Origin: Acanthococcus lagerstroemiae
Taxonomy: Eukaryota; Arthropoda; Insecta; Hemiptera; Eriococcidae
Reading direction: 5' to 3'
Length of the DNA: 64,000 nucleotides
Assembly: GCA_031841125.1 (NCBI GenBank)
Contig: CM063114.1
Span: forward strand, 34,059,574-34,123,573
Part shown: piece after piece, positions 34,180 through 47,210 of the stretch
Numbering within the stretch: the stretch's first letter is position 1
Layout: each line of letters opens with the position of its first letter
Program-made: the position numbers and the translations under genes
The notes under the pieces: model-generated
Seen by the model: the letters and a program-made list of their open reading frames with translations, nothing else
Told to the model about the DNA's origin: nothing
Databases searched by the model: none

Positions 34180-37100
34180 CTTAACGAATTTGTAATAAGT
34201 ATTTTCGCAAAAGATAAGTTTTCCAATGATACTGGAGTTACACCACATTTGAAGTGCTCGAGTTTATACCCTCGCCTTCTCCAATTCAACGCTTTGCTCT
34301 AAAATGCGTGAAAGGAAGAAATACTAACTCTTTTTACTACGGAATTGTTTCCAAAAAGCTTTTTAACAATGTTCGTGAGAATCTCTTGGAATCTTTTGAG
34401 TTGAATTCCAAACTTGGAACGTCTCAAAAGGGCGACCAATAACACCCCCCCCCACCATATAAGTCAATGTTTTATTCAACTTATGGAAATCATGTATACG
34501 ATATGTATATTGTACATTGGTTGCAATATCGACTATTTTGACCGTGAACGGCTACTCATTACACCCTCTGGCTCTAGTGCTAAAAGCAATATTAGTATCA
34601 AAATTGCACTAAAATTTCTTCCAATCCAATCATTCCATTGCACTTGTCTCCTTTGACCACAAGGCTTACTTATCCAAATGGTCTTAAAACCTTGTCGGAA
34701 CCTCGTAGGATTTCGAAGGATTTTGAATTTGGAAGTGTAAAGTTTAGTTTCGGAAGGAGTCAAACAAATTCAGCCTTCTGCTAACGAGCGACCAGGAAAA
34801 GGTCCATCAACATGGAAATTTTATCAAGATCACTCGGGGCAAAAAGTGAACCTCGGGGTAATATGTGTGAACTAGGTTCTTTCGGTTCCTGATGGCTTCG
34901 TCACTCGGGAAAAAAAGTATGACGTACTTAGTGAAAAGTGATGCCATTCCATCTTTGTTCCTAATGCCCTTGAAAAGTCATTAGTAACAGAGATGGACCT
35001 AGTTCACTTATTACCTGTTATTTTCTTTTGTCCCGAGTAACTCTATATGAGAATAAATTCGATGAACTACCGGAATAGATGTTTCTTAGGTCTCTGATTG
35101 CGGAAGCTCTGTCAGATTTTCGATCCAGCCTCAATTTGAATATCAAATTAGAAATGTTACCTTTTGACTGAAGGAAGTTGATTTCACCTAATATTATAAT
35201 ATTGTCACATACTTTGAACTGCCCCGTCAGGATAGCTCTCTGGATTCACCACTGGGTACTACTGTCTACATCAAGGGCTCTGGTTCGAGGGAAAGTGGGA
35301 CTGCACCTCATTTTCTCGAGAATGGCGACTCCAACTTCGGTTATGAAAACGATTTATTATTTTTGCCCTGGTAATCCGTTTCATTCTGATTCATTCAAAG
35401 AAAGGGAGTATCTAAGTAACGTAATAATTTGATTAAGCAGAATATTCACGTTTTTCACTCCCAAGGGATGGAAACCCATTTCCATTCCTAGAATTGGGAC
35501 CTTTCTTCCAATAACTTTTACAACCACATATTTCAAATCACATCCTGGAAATGTTGTGTCCTACAATTCAAATTTTTTGTCTGCAAAACAACATTCAAGT
35601 CCGATTATCGTCAGAAATTTACAACTTTTGTAACGTAAAATAACCTATTAGCATCACACAGACACACACACATACAGACTCAACTCGTCATCGACATTCC
35701 AATAATTGGATTTTTCGTGAATCAGCCAAAAACAGCAAAAACTAAAATCTCCGGTATGTTAGTAGATCGTTAAAATAAACAAAGTCAGATTTATTCACGC
35801 GTGTTGATTTTAAAACCATTTACAAACGAACAGCTTGTCAAATGCATCTGGTAAATGAATAAGTTACCTTCTATCGCTTCTACCATTTTCTCGCAACTTA
35901 TTAACCACTCAAGATTTGGCAACATGAATGCTCTATTTGGACTTTCCAAAAGGACCATACAAAAATTTCGTTTCGCTTAAGCAATAAGCAGTATTTATTG
36001 CGGTCGCCTTGATAGCCCGAACTGGATGGGAGAGAAATCTGCTTTTTCATTCGGAAACTCTAAATTACAAAAATTATTTTTAAATAACCAAAAAGAGATG
36101 GACTGACGTCCACAGATAAAGTCAACAGAGAAATTAACTCAGCCTAAAATCACACACAGTTGATTTTTGGTAGAATTATTCTGCCCAGCTCATTGATAAA
36201 AGAAAACATATCTCTGCGCTTTCGACCATTACTCCCAAATCTGGTTTTCAGGTCACAATTCGCATCGATAAGAAAAAATATTAAACAAAATTTACTCTGA
36301 ACCCAAGCCTCCTCAAAAATTGTTTTTAGAATTTTTTTCATAAGTGCCCATACAGGGGGGAGGGGAGGTAAATATAACCCTTTACATTTTCATACATTAA
36401 CATAGGCCATGTGGGACCAAGTGTAGAAATTTTGACATTTTATCAGTCTCAACAATAATTAGTGCGAATAGAATTATCAATTCGTTTCAATACACCAGTA
36501 TTACTGGGAATTAATATAGCGCCTCCTTAGCCCCACCCTTCATACCATGCCCACGTATATTTGTATTTTTGTTGTTCTATGGTCGTGAAGAGAATTTTTA
36601 AAACGAATCGTTGGACCTTTCATTTGTGCTAATGACCTAATTCAGGTAACGTCTAGACACGGATTTCAAACTCACTGAATTTATTTTTCATATCCATTCG
36701 ACCCTAGATTTAGAAGTGTGGCTTTACAGGGGACAGGGAGGAAGACAAAACAGGCGACTTACAATATGGATATCGATTTATAAGTTTTGATAGCCTCGAA
36801 GTTCGATTCCAACATTAATTTGTCCGAAATTAGAAATTTGTGGGACTTATGGCAGAAGGGAATGAAGGCTGAAAGTTGCAAAATCTAACCAAGTCAAAAT
36901 AACATTTTTGAGGTTGTGGATGTCACTGAATTCATATTTGAAATCGGTTTGACCGTAAATCCAAAATTGTGGCCCCACAGGAAAGGGAGAAGGAAAAAAC
37001 TGAGGTGAAATACAACATGAATATCAATTCGTAGCCTTTCATAACCCAAAATTCGATACATTAGCTGACCGAGATTTGAAAATACTTGAAACTATGTCTT

Positions 37101-37550
37101 TTTTTCTTTTTAATACAGGGGCTATAGAAAGCGAACTATGCCCCAGAACCAGATTTCATAAATGTCTTTCCCTGTGAAACACCGGAAATCCTAGTCAAGG
37201 GACGAGAACTTTTTTCCCTTTACTAAGGCTGTGACTTGAATATTTCTGCCAAAAGCAGTTTTGTATGATTTTTGTCCAAATTCATTAATTTCTTGACAGG
37301 ACTAATTTTCATCTCATGTATTACGTGTCCGAAATAAAAGGCGACAACGCAGACAACTTCTTTCAATTGAATGGCACGCATGTTGCATACCTTATTCGCC
37401 GTAAATATTTCCGGCTCGATGTGCACAGGCTGAATGACAGACACACCGTTCTTTTCCAAGAAGATCCAAAGACCCCTCCTTCCAAAATAACTTTACTTGG
37501 CTATCACCTGAATAGTTTCCTTTTCACCATTAACGTATTAAAGCATTAGC
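34180..37550. other. AJM1 intron, no gene recognised
   Basis: Nothing with splice-flanked conservation was seen. A pair of loosely similar blocks (about 36.66-36.83 and 36.93-37.08 kb, around TCATATCCATTCGACCCTAG / TCATATTTGAAATCGGTTTG) hints at a diverged tandem duplication of about 270 bp. Confidence 0.35.
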
Positions 37551-37565
37551 GATTAATATATCGGG

Positions 37566-37992
37566 CAGTGTTGCGACAAATATCGATAGTACTATCGAAA
37601 TATTGATTTTTGAATTTTGAACACCGCTGATATATCGGTAGTGTAGAATCGAACTTCGACAGTTATTTTAAACTACCTATAGTATTTCGATATTCTGTTC
37701 TCTTAGCTCCTAGCTCCTGACTACTCCTAAAGACTAGCAGGTGCCAGCCCAGTAGCTAGCGGTGGATTTTAATAGTACAATCGCGAATCGAATGTGCATT
37801 TTTTGGCCACTACAGTTACATGAAAATTGATAGGATTCATTATCTACACATCGTAAAATTTTGGAACTCTTTCGCCGGTTGAGTTACATTTAAAAAACGA
37901 TTGACAATCTGAAACCCTATCGATACTATCGACAATGAATTTTGCGATGGAAATTACCAATATTTAAAAACTGTCTGTATTTCGCATCACTA
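37566..37992. mobile_element. 427-bp hAT-type element with perfect 8-bp target duplication
   Basis: The element starts CAGTGTTGCGACAAATA and ends TATTTCGCATCACTA. The octamer ATATCGGG flanks it directly on both sides (37558-37565 and 37993-38000). The interior carries several ATCGATA/TATCGAT motifs, including TATCGATA near both ends. No coding capacity. Confidence 0.85.
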
Positions 37993-38476
37993 ATATCGGG
38001 TATTACGAATTCATCAACATGAATGACACATGAGTTCAGATTGAAGTGAGGTTCATTATATCATCTTCGACTATCGAATCATCGGTAAATAAGCAAACAT
38101 GAGGCTAAACTGCGTAATTTCCGTTATGTTATTGCGAAGCTTTTCCGTGCTTTACAGTCATTAGGCTGCTCGCTTCGGCTACAAAAAATATCTTTTTTAT
38201 ATGTTGTTTCACATATTATTGCAAACTGGATCACTTCAAAGTGTCCAACACACGAGGCCACAAAATGCACGGTTTTTTGTTCCGAAACACCTAGAGCATC
38301 AACTCCGGCGAGATATCGCCCGATATCATCTTATTTATTCCAACGATTGTCATTTAGATTTAGCAACCTTTTCAATACTTCGCCGTATTTAAATAAGAAT
38401 TTGGTTACTTTAAAAAATCTAAATATATTCTAAACATAAATAGAAAATACATTGGCGTTAAATTTTTTCTTTGTAG

Positions 38477-38735
38477 GTTCTGAAAGGACAATAAAAAAAC
38501 TATACGACGACTATAACGTAATTACCTCGCAAATAAAAGAACATAATAAACAAATTTCCGATACGGCAACTCTGGACGATATTTTGGATTCATTACTGGG
38601 TCTGTCATCCGCTTCACGAACCCCCAGCCCAGCGAAAGCCTCGTTGGAATCCGAAATGATCGGTTCTCCCATCAATAGCGCAGACCACCCTCGTAGAAGC
38701 TACGGTGATAACGTTGACAACACTACCAACATATT
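38477..38735 (+). CDS. AJM1: AJM1-like gene, internal exon D
   Basis: 259-nt exon, acceptor TTCTTTGTAG, donor ATATT|GTAAGT. It enters in phase 1, matching exon C across 16 kb, and leaves with two bases. The encoded segment TIKKLYDDYNVITSQIKEHN is followed by ATLDDILDSLLGL and a Ser/Pro-rich tail. A short helical segment like LDDILDSLL just before the zinc finger fits the family: human AJM1 has a comparable acidic helix upstream of its MYND-like finger (recalled). The outgoing phase does not fit exon E; see the findings. Confidence 0.85.
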
Positions 38736-41700
38736 GTAAGTGTCCTCCGCAAAATTGCTTCTTTTTTTTTTTTTACTTCTTAATCTAATACTCGTATTTA
38801 CAGTTTGTATAGTTTTAAAACGCTTGTCTACGTTGATTAAATCCTTTTTTCAGTTCGAATCAGGCGAGTTCTTGCAGAGTGATTTGTCACTCCCGCCTTC
38901 GATAAGTAGAAAAGTTCAAACCTTCAAACAAGTGCTGATACTTTTATTATCAATCTTATAGGAGGGAATAACCTGACAAAATAACTGAAAACTACATTTG
39001 CATCAGGGTACACTCTTTAAATCCGAAAGATCTCTCATAAGAAATGCGCACTGCGCCTCTTATGACAGCACCTCACACCATCGGATGCATTTGATTAATT
39101 TGCTGATTCGTTTGCAAATCTATGAGACCAATAGAGTCAGTCACTGTAAACAAAGTTCAGTAAAAGCTAAATGACGTAGAACTCTTATTGCTGTCTCACA
39201 ATACCAACCACAAAATATTAATCTAAATTTGAAGAAGTTCTTATATGTTGTTTTTGGAAATTTTCGTAAGAATACTGCATCCCCGACAGACTAGAAAATT
39301 TGTACTATAAGCCTCTACAATCACAGATACGCGTGACAAAATACAAGGGCAGACAAATGGATCAGTACTAGAAAGTGATTACTCATCTATTGGGTTAGCA
39401 TAATCTATTACTAGTTATTCAAGTCAGTGAGAGAAGTAGTGACAGATTATGCTGACAAGTGATTCTATTCCTTGCATTAGGCCACCCAAATAGGCTTTAC
39501 TCCACTCACATACTACGAGAAAAAATCGAAAGAATTTGTATTGAATAAGCTCTCCCTCGGTAAGAAATTTAGTAGAGATCATGGATAGGGTTACTCTTCA
39601 CGAGTCTTTCACTTGATAACTTTTAGTTCCTCTTCTTTGGTTATGTAATCAAAATCTGGCCAGCTGAATGAATGGAGTATATTTTCTTGAAATAAAGTAG
39701 TATAACCGATCGAATAGCAAAAAATATATTTGTATGGTTAGTATTCATTTTTGCTATGTAAATGAAATTATTTTAGTATTTTTCAGATGAGGGAAACGTG
39801 ATTTCATTACCCTAAGTGACCGATTCGGTTACTAAACAGTTTACCGAATTATTCATTCTATACGATGACGTCACGTCTTTCTTTTATTGGGGTAGAATGT
39901 AGTATTTCTGTGTTGGTATTACTAGAGTGTTATGTTTTGTTCTTACTTTTATTACATTATATCCAGTTGTTCTTGTAATTTTCATTGCATTGTTTTCTCA
40001 TTTCATATTCATAGTATTTTGTATTTGTTGGTCACGTCTAGCCACTGCTTGGTTTATCATCCTCTTAGTTCCTAAAAAGTTATTTGTCTTCTTTGAGTTT
40101 TCATGATCACTGTCATCCGCATTCATGCATTCCAGTCACCTATGTATAAATTTTCCTCCAGTTTCTTCGATGTAGTACATGTTACAGTCTTTACAATCTA
40201 GTTAGAGTAAGTACTACATATACGCTATTATTTCTGTAGTTTGTCTTTAGCCGGTCATTGCTTATACTTGTTTTACAATTGGTTCCTCATTATATTTCAA
40301 AATTTACCAGTTAAAGGTGTTAGAGATTTTTATTAGAGAAGAATATGTTCAAAAAGGAATAAATAGGTGTCGCTATGTTTCAAAAGGGCTTTTGAAAAAA
40401 GTATTGTTCTCTAGGGACCTTATAGAAGCAATCACTGCAGACGTTATCACTGAAAATTGTGTGAAAATGAACCAGCCTTCAAATTCCGAACAATGAAAAG
40501 AACTTAGTTATTAATAACAATAGTTCTTTCTTGGATACTCTACTTAGCAGTAAATTTAAAGCTAATGAAAAATATTTTTGGAATGCTTGTAACACAAAGA
40601 GGTAATGAGTTCAGTCGTTTCAAAAAATATCACTGATGAATAGAAATACAACCTGAGAGAAGAGCGACTTTTTGTATCAAAGGTGGGTTCACTTTAATAC
40701 TCAAAAATCAGAAATGCTAAAAAAAAAAGAAAAAAAAGACGAGCGCGTCATGATTTATTCCCTTATAGATATTTAGCGCCGTCGAGGACCTCTGCAGCTT
40801 CAATAAGAAAATATGCAAATGAGCTCAGATGAATAAACTGTTCAAGTCGGTTTTCTTCTCTCTTTGTAAAAGCCAGATGTCTTTTTGTCCTGACATTTTC
40901 GTGGAATTTGGTTGAATTCACGAAATATTCGTGTTATGAGGATTCTAAGAGATTCTAAGCGCTACATAATTCCTGGAATTTGATTGAATTTATGAAGCCT
41001 TTGTGTTATAAGGATTCTAAGGATGTTCAATGTCTGTCTCAATTCACTTTATCAACTTTTAACCTTATGGCTAGAATGACTGAAAACCAAGCATAATATT
41101 ATCAAAATCATTTTTGTCATGGTAACATCTAACAATGCCGAGACCTTTTGTTAGATGAACAAGCCTAGTGACATCAGAGTGCTTCTATCACGATCATACA
41201 TGACTGCTACATCTACCGATTCTGAAATATCCAGCCCACTTAAAAAAAAAAAAAAAAAAAAAGTGTTATCAGGAAAAAGTTGAAGGGTAGAAAATGAAAA
41301 TGGTACTTTGGTTGCTACAATAACGATGACGATAATATTGATAATGAGCGGGTTCTCTGACATAATTAAGGATTAAGAAAGCAGGGATGAATAACAATCG
41401 GGCACCAACAGAGAGTTCCATGGGCAGCATCTTGGAATTTCCCCATCTGTTGTTCTCACTTCTCAGTAAATTAAATGGATAATAAGAGAAAATGGGTTCA
41501 AACTGGGTATATGGTATTTCATTATTTCATTAGGAGTATTTCCGATGTTTTTCGAGCACTCGAGAGCAAAAGTACGTTTTCGACCATTGAAGAATTCTAT
41601 AGAAATATCGACGAAAACTCTAAATGCCTGATAGAACCTCATCACTTCTGCCCCGTTATGTTCCTCGCTCATTTATTAAAGAATACGTGCGTACTTACAT

Positions 41701-42960
41701 AATATTTAAAAAGTCATACTGGCGGAAATTAGCTCATCGACAAAACTAGAGACCATTCCTCATCTATCAGGTCATAACTGATAACCATAATATGGTTTCA
41801 AACGTTGAAACCACACAACATGTACAATATCTATTCCAATGTATGCGCATAGTTCATAAAAGAAGAAAAATGTAAATATCATAACTGGTAAAGTAGTTAC
41901 TTACATGAATCTGCTCCACAGAAGACAGTCAAGAACAATTTCACATTACAAAATACAAAAATTAATGTTCATGCAACTGGAGTATTTCAGAGAACTCACA
42001 ATTCAAATCGTCGAATTAAATAGATAAGGCATGAGCATACTAGACACCATTAAAATATCTTCGCTTTTATTCTGTTTTCGAAATTTCACTGATAGATACG
42101 ATTTTCACCATTCAGTGAGGTGAAATTTCAGACAAAGTGTTTACCTTCCCATCAGTTCTAAAAGTCCTACTATGGATAGGGATTAGCTATGGATGATCAT
42201 CCGCCATTTTGTTCTTTGGAATGTCGCAATGACTGTGGTAAGTAAGTAGTAACTCATTCTGCCACATGCAGTGTTGTTAAATTCATGATTTTTTCAAAAT
42301 TTTCATTGAAATATTTCGTAAAAGTCTTCAAAATAAATTTCCCTCATAAAATTTGTTTTCTAATCACCAGCAATTAATCAGCAAAGCGTTGAACAATTTT
42401 ATAAAATTAACTTTACTTACATTGTTATCTGTTGTTATCACAATAAAAATGGTGAATAGACTTCGAACTTTCATCTTGAAAGTTATCCTTATGAAATATT
42501 TCATTTCATGAGAGATCCTGACATATTTCAGCGTGAAATTTTTCATTTTTGCAACACTAACGTTTTGTGAATGACCAGTCCACCTTCTTGAGCCAGAAGC
42601 TAGAAATGACAGGAAATTAGTATTGGGATTGGGATATAAATTAGAGTTGGAAATGTTGGCCTGATTGCGTCTTATCAGTGGTATATGGGTAATCATGGAG
42701 ATTGGGACCCTGCATCGAAAGAGTCGTCCCCTGGCGGCCAGCAATAGAAGCTTTGAAAGAATGATCGTCTAGGACTGTTCAATAGAGATAATAATGGTAA
42801 AAGGAAGGCTAAACCTTTTTTTTTTCCCCTTAACTTTTTCGATTTTTCTAAAATTATTAATAGGTAATGTGAAGGTATTTAGAAGTAGTGTAGTAATGTG
42901 CATTTAACGTGACACCAATTTTTCTCTTTGTTATTTGTCATGAAAAAACATTAATCATTA
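38736..42960. other. AJM1 intron between exons D and E, mostly featureless
   Basis: Contains poly(A)-like tracts (40.72-40.74 and 41.24-41.26 kb). A candidate hAT-like pair CAGTGTTGTTAAATTC (42.27 kb) and TTTTTGCAACACTA (42.55 kb) lacks a target duplication. A further AJM1 exon is expected somewhere here from phase arithmetic but was not identified. Confidence 0.4.
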
Positions 42961-42968
42961 TGATTACT

Positions 42969-43222
42969 TGAACGCTATTCAGCAAAAGGGAACCAACCAA
43001 CATTTGTAAACAAAATGAGTTATTAGTATCATTGGAAAGAGCGTAAAAAGTAGAATTTTTCAAAATTGGGCCCCCGATTCAAAAATGTGTACTCACGTTG
43101 AAAAAAGCTTATCAGTAAACACTATGTCATATTATAGTTTCTACATGGTTCTTGAACTTCGAATCACGGGTTCTCAAAAAGCGAATTTTGCTAGTTGGTT
43201 CTCATTTGCTGAGTAGCGTCCA
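42969..43222 (+). mobile_element. GGAACCAACC-type MITE, copy 2
   Basis: 254 bp with ends TGAACGCTATTCAGCAAAAG and CATTTGCTGAGTAGCGTCCA. The interior is nearly the same as the copy at 46957-47210. Confidence 0.8.
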
Positions 43223-44447
43223 CTTTACCTCTGCTGGTCAGAGAAAATATAATTTGAAGAGCCATACCAGAAATATTTGAAACCTCCACCAACATTACGA
43301 TAAATATTTTTTAAATGCGAAAAATCATGAAAATTGCTCTATTTGCACATCATTTTGATTGCCATAATCATTCTTTAAAATTCTTATCACCTCGAGCGAT
43401 ACTAGCGCGCCAGACGTTTGCCCGGTCCGAATTTATCTGTAAGTGTGTAGCAAACTTCAACTTACTATCATTAAGTTGATTAGAAATTCACTTTTAAGGA
43501 AAATTTGCCCTGAATTTCACTGCATCATCACTAAAAAATTGAATTATAATCAGTTCCACTGGTAGAGTAATTTCTACTCGTTTGTTCCCCTCCTGAAGAT
43601 AGCAGTGAAAGTATCACTTTTCATTTTCCCCCGCTAACACCCGCACAGGTGATTTTGCAGCGCACTCTAGTTGGTTTATATCCCAATTGAAATCTCCCTC
43701 TGAGTGTAGGACTCCTGATAATATTATTTACTCATTTTATCAATGAATAAATCAATTCGCAATTTTATTCCATCAGTGAAGGTACTATAAGGAAAATCCT
43801 CAAACTACTGATACTCAAGGTTCTTTCCCTGACCAAATCAAATTGGGAGTTGATGGTTGTGATAATCTGATAGTATATCCTGAAATAGCCATTTGTAATT
43901 AAATCTCGTTCTTCGTCAGCTATAGTTTCATTTACTGTATACCAGAACTGTGTTCATCTTAATGCATTGTATTATTGTATATACAGCTTCTATTATTTTT
44001 TCAAATTTTGTGTAAGACCGTATCTTAAGCACTCACTTCAGCTAACTTACAGGTAGGTACCTATAGGTACTCTCATATAAAATATCCCATACCAAGTACA
44101 TATAGTGGATGTCATACGGCCGTATAACTCATACTTTGATAACATAAAAGCAAATTCATTTTGGAAAATGAAGGATGTATTACAACTGGGTCACAAATTC
44201 GTATCTTTAACGCTGCGTAATAGGTATTCATTATATGCGCCGTTCAGTCTTCAAGTTCTTCTGTACTGATTTGTCAAGGGAGAATTTTCGCAGCCAAATA
44301 CATATGAATGTTTCTATATTCTCTGTCCAGGAAAGCTGCTCGTCGCTGGTATACCTAATTCGGTCATAACACCACTGACCTCCGACCAATGTACTGTTTC
44401 TGTCAATGAAACTTTGAAATCCACGTCATATTGAACATGATAGCTCG

Positions 44448-44662
44448 CCTGGAAATCGTGGCGCTAGCCTAAATTCTAGGCATCAGCGCCAGATTTGCCG
44501 TCGATCTGAGCGCAAATTGAGCTATAATAGAAAATTGGTGCTCAATTTGCACCAGGCGCTACAATCGGATCAGATTTTCCCCGGCCTCGATTGGCCCAAA
44601 ATTCCGGCGACGACACTTGCCTGCATTTTAAATAGGATGATGTTAGCCTCGTGATTTCCAAG
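44448..44662. repeat. Inverted-repeat block with inner GCAAATTGAGC hairpin
   Basis: Outer arms CCTGGAAATCGTGGCGCTAG and TTAGCCTCGTGATTTCCA are imperfect inverses. An inner exact pair GCAAATTGAGC (44512-44522) / GCTCAATTTGC (44540-44550) forms a hairpin. It is probably a small non-coding inverted-repeat element just upstream of the last AJM1 exon. Confidence 0.5.
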
Positions 44663-44966
44663 TGGAAGTATGTTTGCAGGAACTAACTTGATTGTTAAAT
44701 AAGCACTCTAGCAATCAATTTAACTTTTGAGTCAGCAGAGAAGTGCCCTTCAATGCCTTGTTCTCAGTTGATTTTCAAAATTTAATTTCTTATCCGCCAC
44801 TTAATAAGTAACATATTCGTCGTTACAGAATTACATAGAGTGAAACCCTAGAAACACAACCTTCACTTTAGAGTGGATTATAGCAATCTGGCGCACCTGA
44901 ACCTTACATTACAGTTAGTTCCTGCAACACACTTGAATCACTAATTTTTTAAACCTATTGTTTCAG

Positions 44967-46093
44967 GCGTAGTTAAGCCGGAGAAAGCATACTCGGCCAC
45001 CAGCGACCAGTGTCGATATGATGTAAAGCGCAGACGCAGCGAAGGCAGCGAATTATTTTTACATGGAAAAGGACCAATTGATCGCCGAATATCTTACGAC
45101 GTACGCAGTGACTTAAAGACCAATGCTGTTCCATCGACTTTGAAACTGGTGGTGCAGTGCCGATACCCGAAGTGTGGCAAAACCGCCGAACCTTCTGAAG
45201 CAAAACGAACGTACAAAGTGTGCCACAACTGCGACTACGTTTATTGTTCGCGGGAATGTCGTCGCGAGCATTGGGAGAAGCACCGTAAGCTTTGTTTGCA
45301 TTCTCGAGTCGGCGAACTCTGTCGCCGAGTACTGAACACGATTAAACAAAACGAAACTGTCTTATTTAATGCTTCAACAGTTGCTAGACGAGGCTTTCTA
45401 GCTCACGGTCGAGGCTGCGTGAAATTCTACTTCCCCAGTCCACAAATAGCCGAGCAATTTGCGACTGGCAATATGACTCACCCGGAGGCAACTTTTGTCA
45501 GGTGGGCGGATTTATTGCCTACGGAGATGGGCAATGAATTGTACGTCGAATTACTGCGAGTATCCAAATCGTATAATCCGGACACAAGACTAGTCATGTT
45601 CGTAGCTATCCACGTTGTCAGCGAAGTACCTTCCAGTAGCTCGACGGTCAAATGGGAACGGCAAATAATATCTAGATACACGAAAACGAAACTTAGTCCT
45701 GACCTTATGATTAGGAATCCGTCGTTGTACAATATAAACAAGGAATCCGAACACCCGGAAACGCTGATACTGACGTCGTTGCCAGGGGTTCAAGGAACAC
45801 CGAAAACCAGGCAAGTCAATTTCACCAACATCCTACGACAGTTACGCCAGCGAGGAGTGAGCTTAAGGAAGCAGTTTCCAGAAGTGTATAAAAGACTTTG
45901 CGATTATGTCGAAGGTGTGGATAACTTCACCCCAACTACTATTTATCCGATCGACTTCGCCTCGGGTAAGACCTTCATGTGCGTCATAATGCCGGAAGCA
46001 GAACCTGAAAAGTTAGATTTAATTGTGAAAGAGAACAAAGGGGCCAGGACAGTGGACATTGCCGAAGCTAAAACTTCCAGCTCGAGCGAATGA
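44967..46093 (+). CDS. AJM1: AJM1-like gene, terminal exon E: MYND-type zinc finger and conserved C-terminal domain
   Basis: Apical junction component: AJM-1 in worms and AJM1 in vertebrates are cytoplasmic proteins of epithelial apical junctions. The acceptor CTATTGTTTCAG precedes 374 in-frame codons and TGA at 46091-46093. After a basic leader (VKRRRSEGSE) comes a MYND-like cluster (45158-45300) with cysteines in CRYPKC, CHNCDYVYCSRECRREHW and a final H…C pair. The C-terminal ~240 residues carry ETLILT, LRQRGVSLR, VYKRLCDYVE, FTPTTIYPID and FMCVIM, which I recall in near-identical form from the end of human AJM1. Cytoplasmic; no membrane segment. It cannot be in phase with exon D unless an extra exon intervenes. 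Confidence 0.9.
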
Positions 46094-46205
46094 TATAAGT
46101 CATCCAACGAAATAATATTGAAAAATAGTATCAGCGAGAAACTCTTTTGGGGCTTGCTTCAATTTTTGATGTCAGATCATACTGATATGATACCTGTGAA
46201 GGACG

Positions 46206-46211
46206 AATAAA
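46206..46211 (+). promoter_or_regulatory. Poly(A) signal AATAAA of the AJM1-like gene
   Basis: The hexamer lies 113 bases past the stop codon, giving a short 3' UTR. A second AATAAA occurs near 46.287 kb as an alternative. Confidence 0.6.
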
Positions 46212-46299
46212 GCGAGAATTTTGCTACTCGCAGGATCTCATTATACTGTTTCACAATATCTACCTATTTTAGTCAATGTTCTACAAATAAACTGCAGGT

Positions 46300-46950
46300 C
46301 TAGCGGCTCACGGTTTTCTATCGTTGCGCTGTCTGGATTCAATTAAATTGATGGTCATATCAGCAGGGTTAGGTTAAACGACCTAACCGTGATTTCTTTG
46401 CGACTGAAAGGGGTTTTTTGTAATTTAAGTTTATCTATGCAAAATGAACGTCGACCATTTTTCTTCATATAGATTAAAAATAATAAATTAATAAAAGGAC
46501 TATGGAACGAACCCCGTTGGCTGTTTATTTTCAGTTATTGGATCGACTAATGTTTTGATATCGGACATAGGGTATATTGTTTGCTGTGTGACAGCTTACA
46601 GGACACATAATATAACTGTCTTTCATTAACGCATTGACAAAAAAAAAAAGAAAAAAAAAAAGAAGAAAAAAAGCTTTTAAAATAGTAAACGTAGGAGAGA
46701 TCCGCAAGCTTACTGTCTCTTTGTACAACTGTACGATACCTATGAATGGATAGCTCATTTATAGGTATCTAAAGTTTGTTATTAAGTAAAACATATTTTT
46801 TCCAGCTTTTATTGTAACGTTTAAATAAGTAGGCAATATTCTTTAAACCGTGTTTGCTCGGCATCTGAAACTCCTAGGGGATAGAAAGTAAATATGTTAG
46901 GGTGAAACCAGAAAATCTAGTAAAAAGGATGTAGGTATAGGATAATGGAG
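46300..46950. other. Intergenic, no gene recognised
   Basis: A small palindrome AGGTTAAACGACCTAACC lies near 46.37 kb and an A/G simple tract at 46.64-46.67 kb. Confidence 0.4.
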
Positions 46951-46956
46951 TGTAAC

Positions 46957-47210
46957 TGGACGCTATTCAGTAAAAGAGAACCAACCAACATTTGTGAACA
47001 AAATGAGTTATCAGTATCGTTGGAAAGAGCGTAAAAAGTAGAATTTTTCAAAATTGGGCCCCCGATTCAAAAATGTGTACTCACGTTGAAAAAAGCTTAT
47101 TATCAACAAACACTATGTCATATAGTTTCTACACGGCTCTGGAACTTCGAATCACGTGTTCTCAAAAAGCGGATTTTGCTAGTTGGTTCCCTTTTGCTGA
47201 ATAGCATCCA
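46957..47210 (+). mobile_element. GGAACCAACC-type MITE, copy 3
   Basis: 254 bp, ends TGGACGCTATTCAGTAAAAG and CTTTTGCTGAATAGCATCCA. The inverted match extends a few bases outward (TGTAAC left, ATTACA right), so the true boundary may lie further out. Confidence 0.85.

Noticed and set aside
42269..42566. hAT element with CAGTGTTGTTAAATTC and TTTTTGCAACACTA ends
   Set aside because: Ends match only weakly and the flanking octamers GCCACATG and ACGTTTTG differ; kept only as a note in the intron entry.
42364..42744. 126-codon minus-strand frame
   Set aside because: No domain, no splice signals and ordinary intron composition; within the AJM1 intron.
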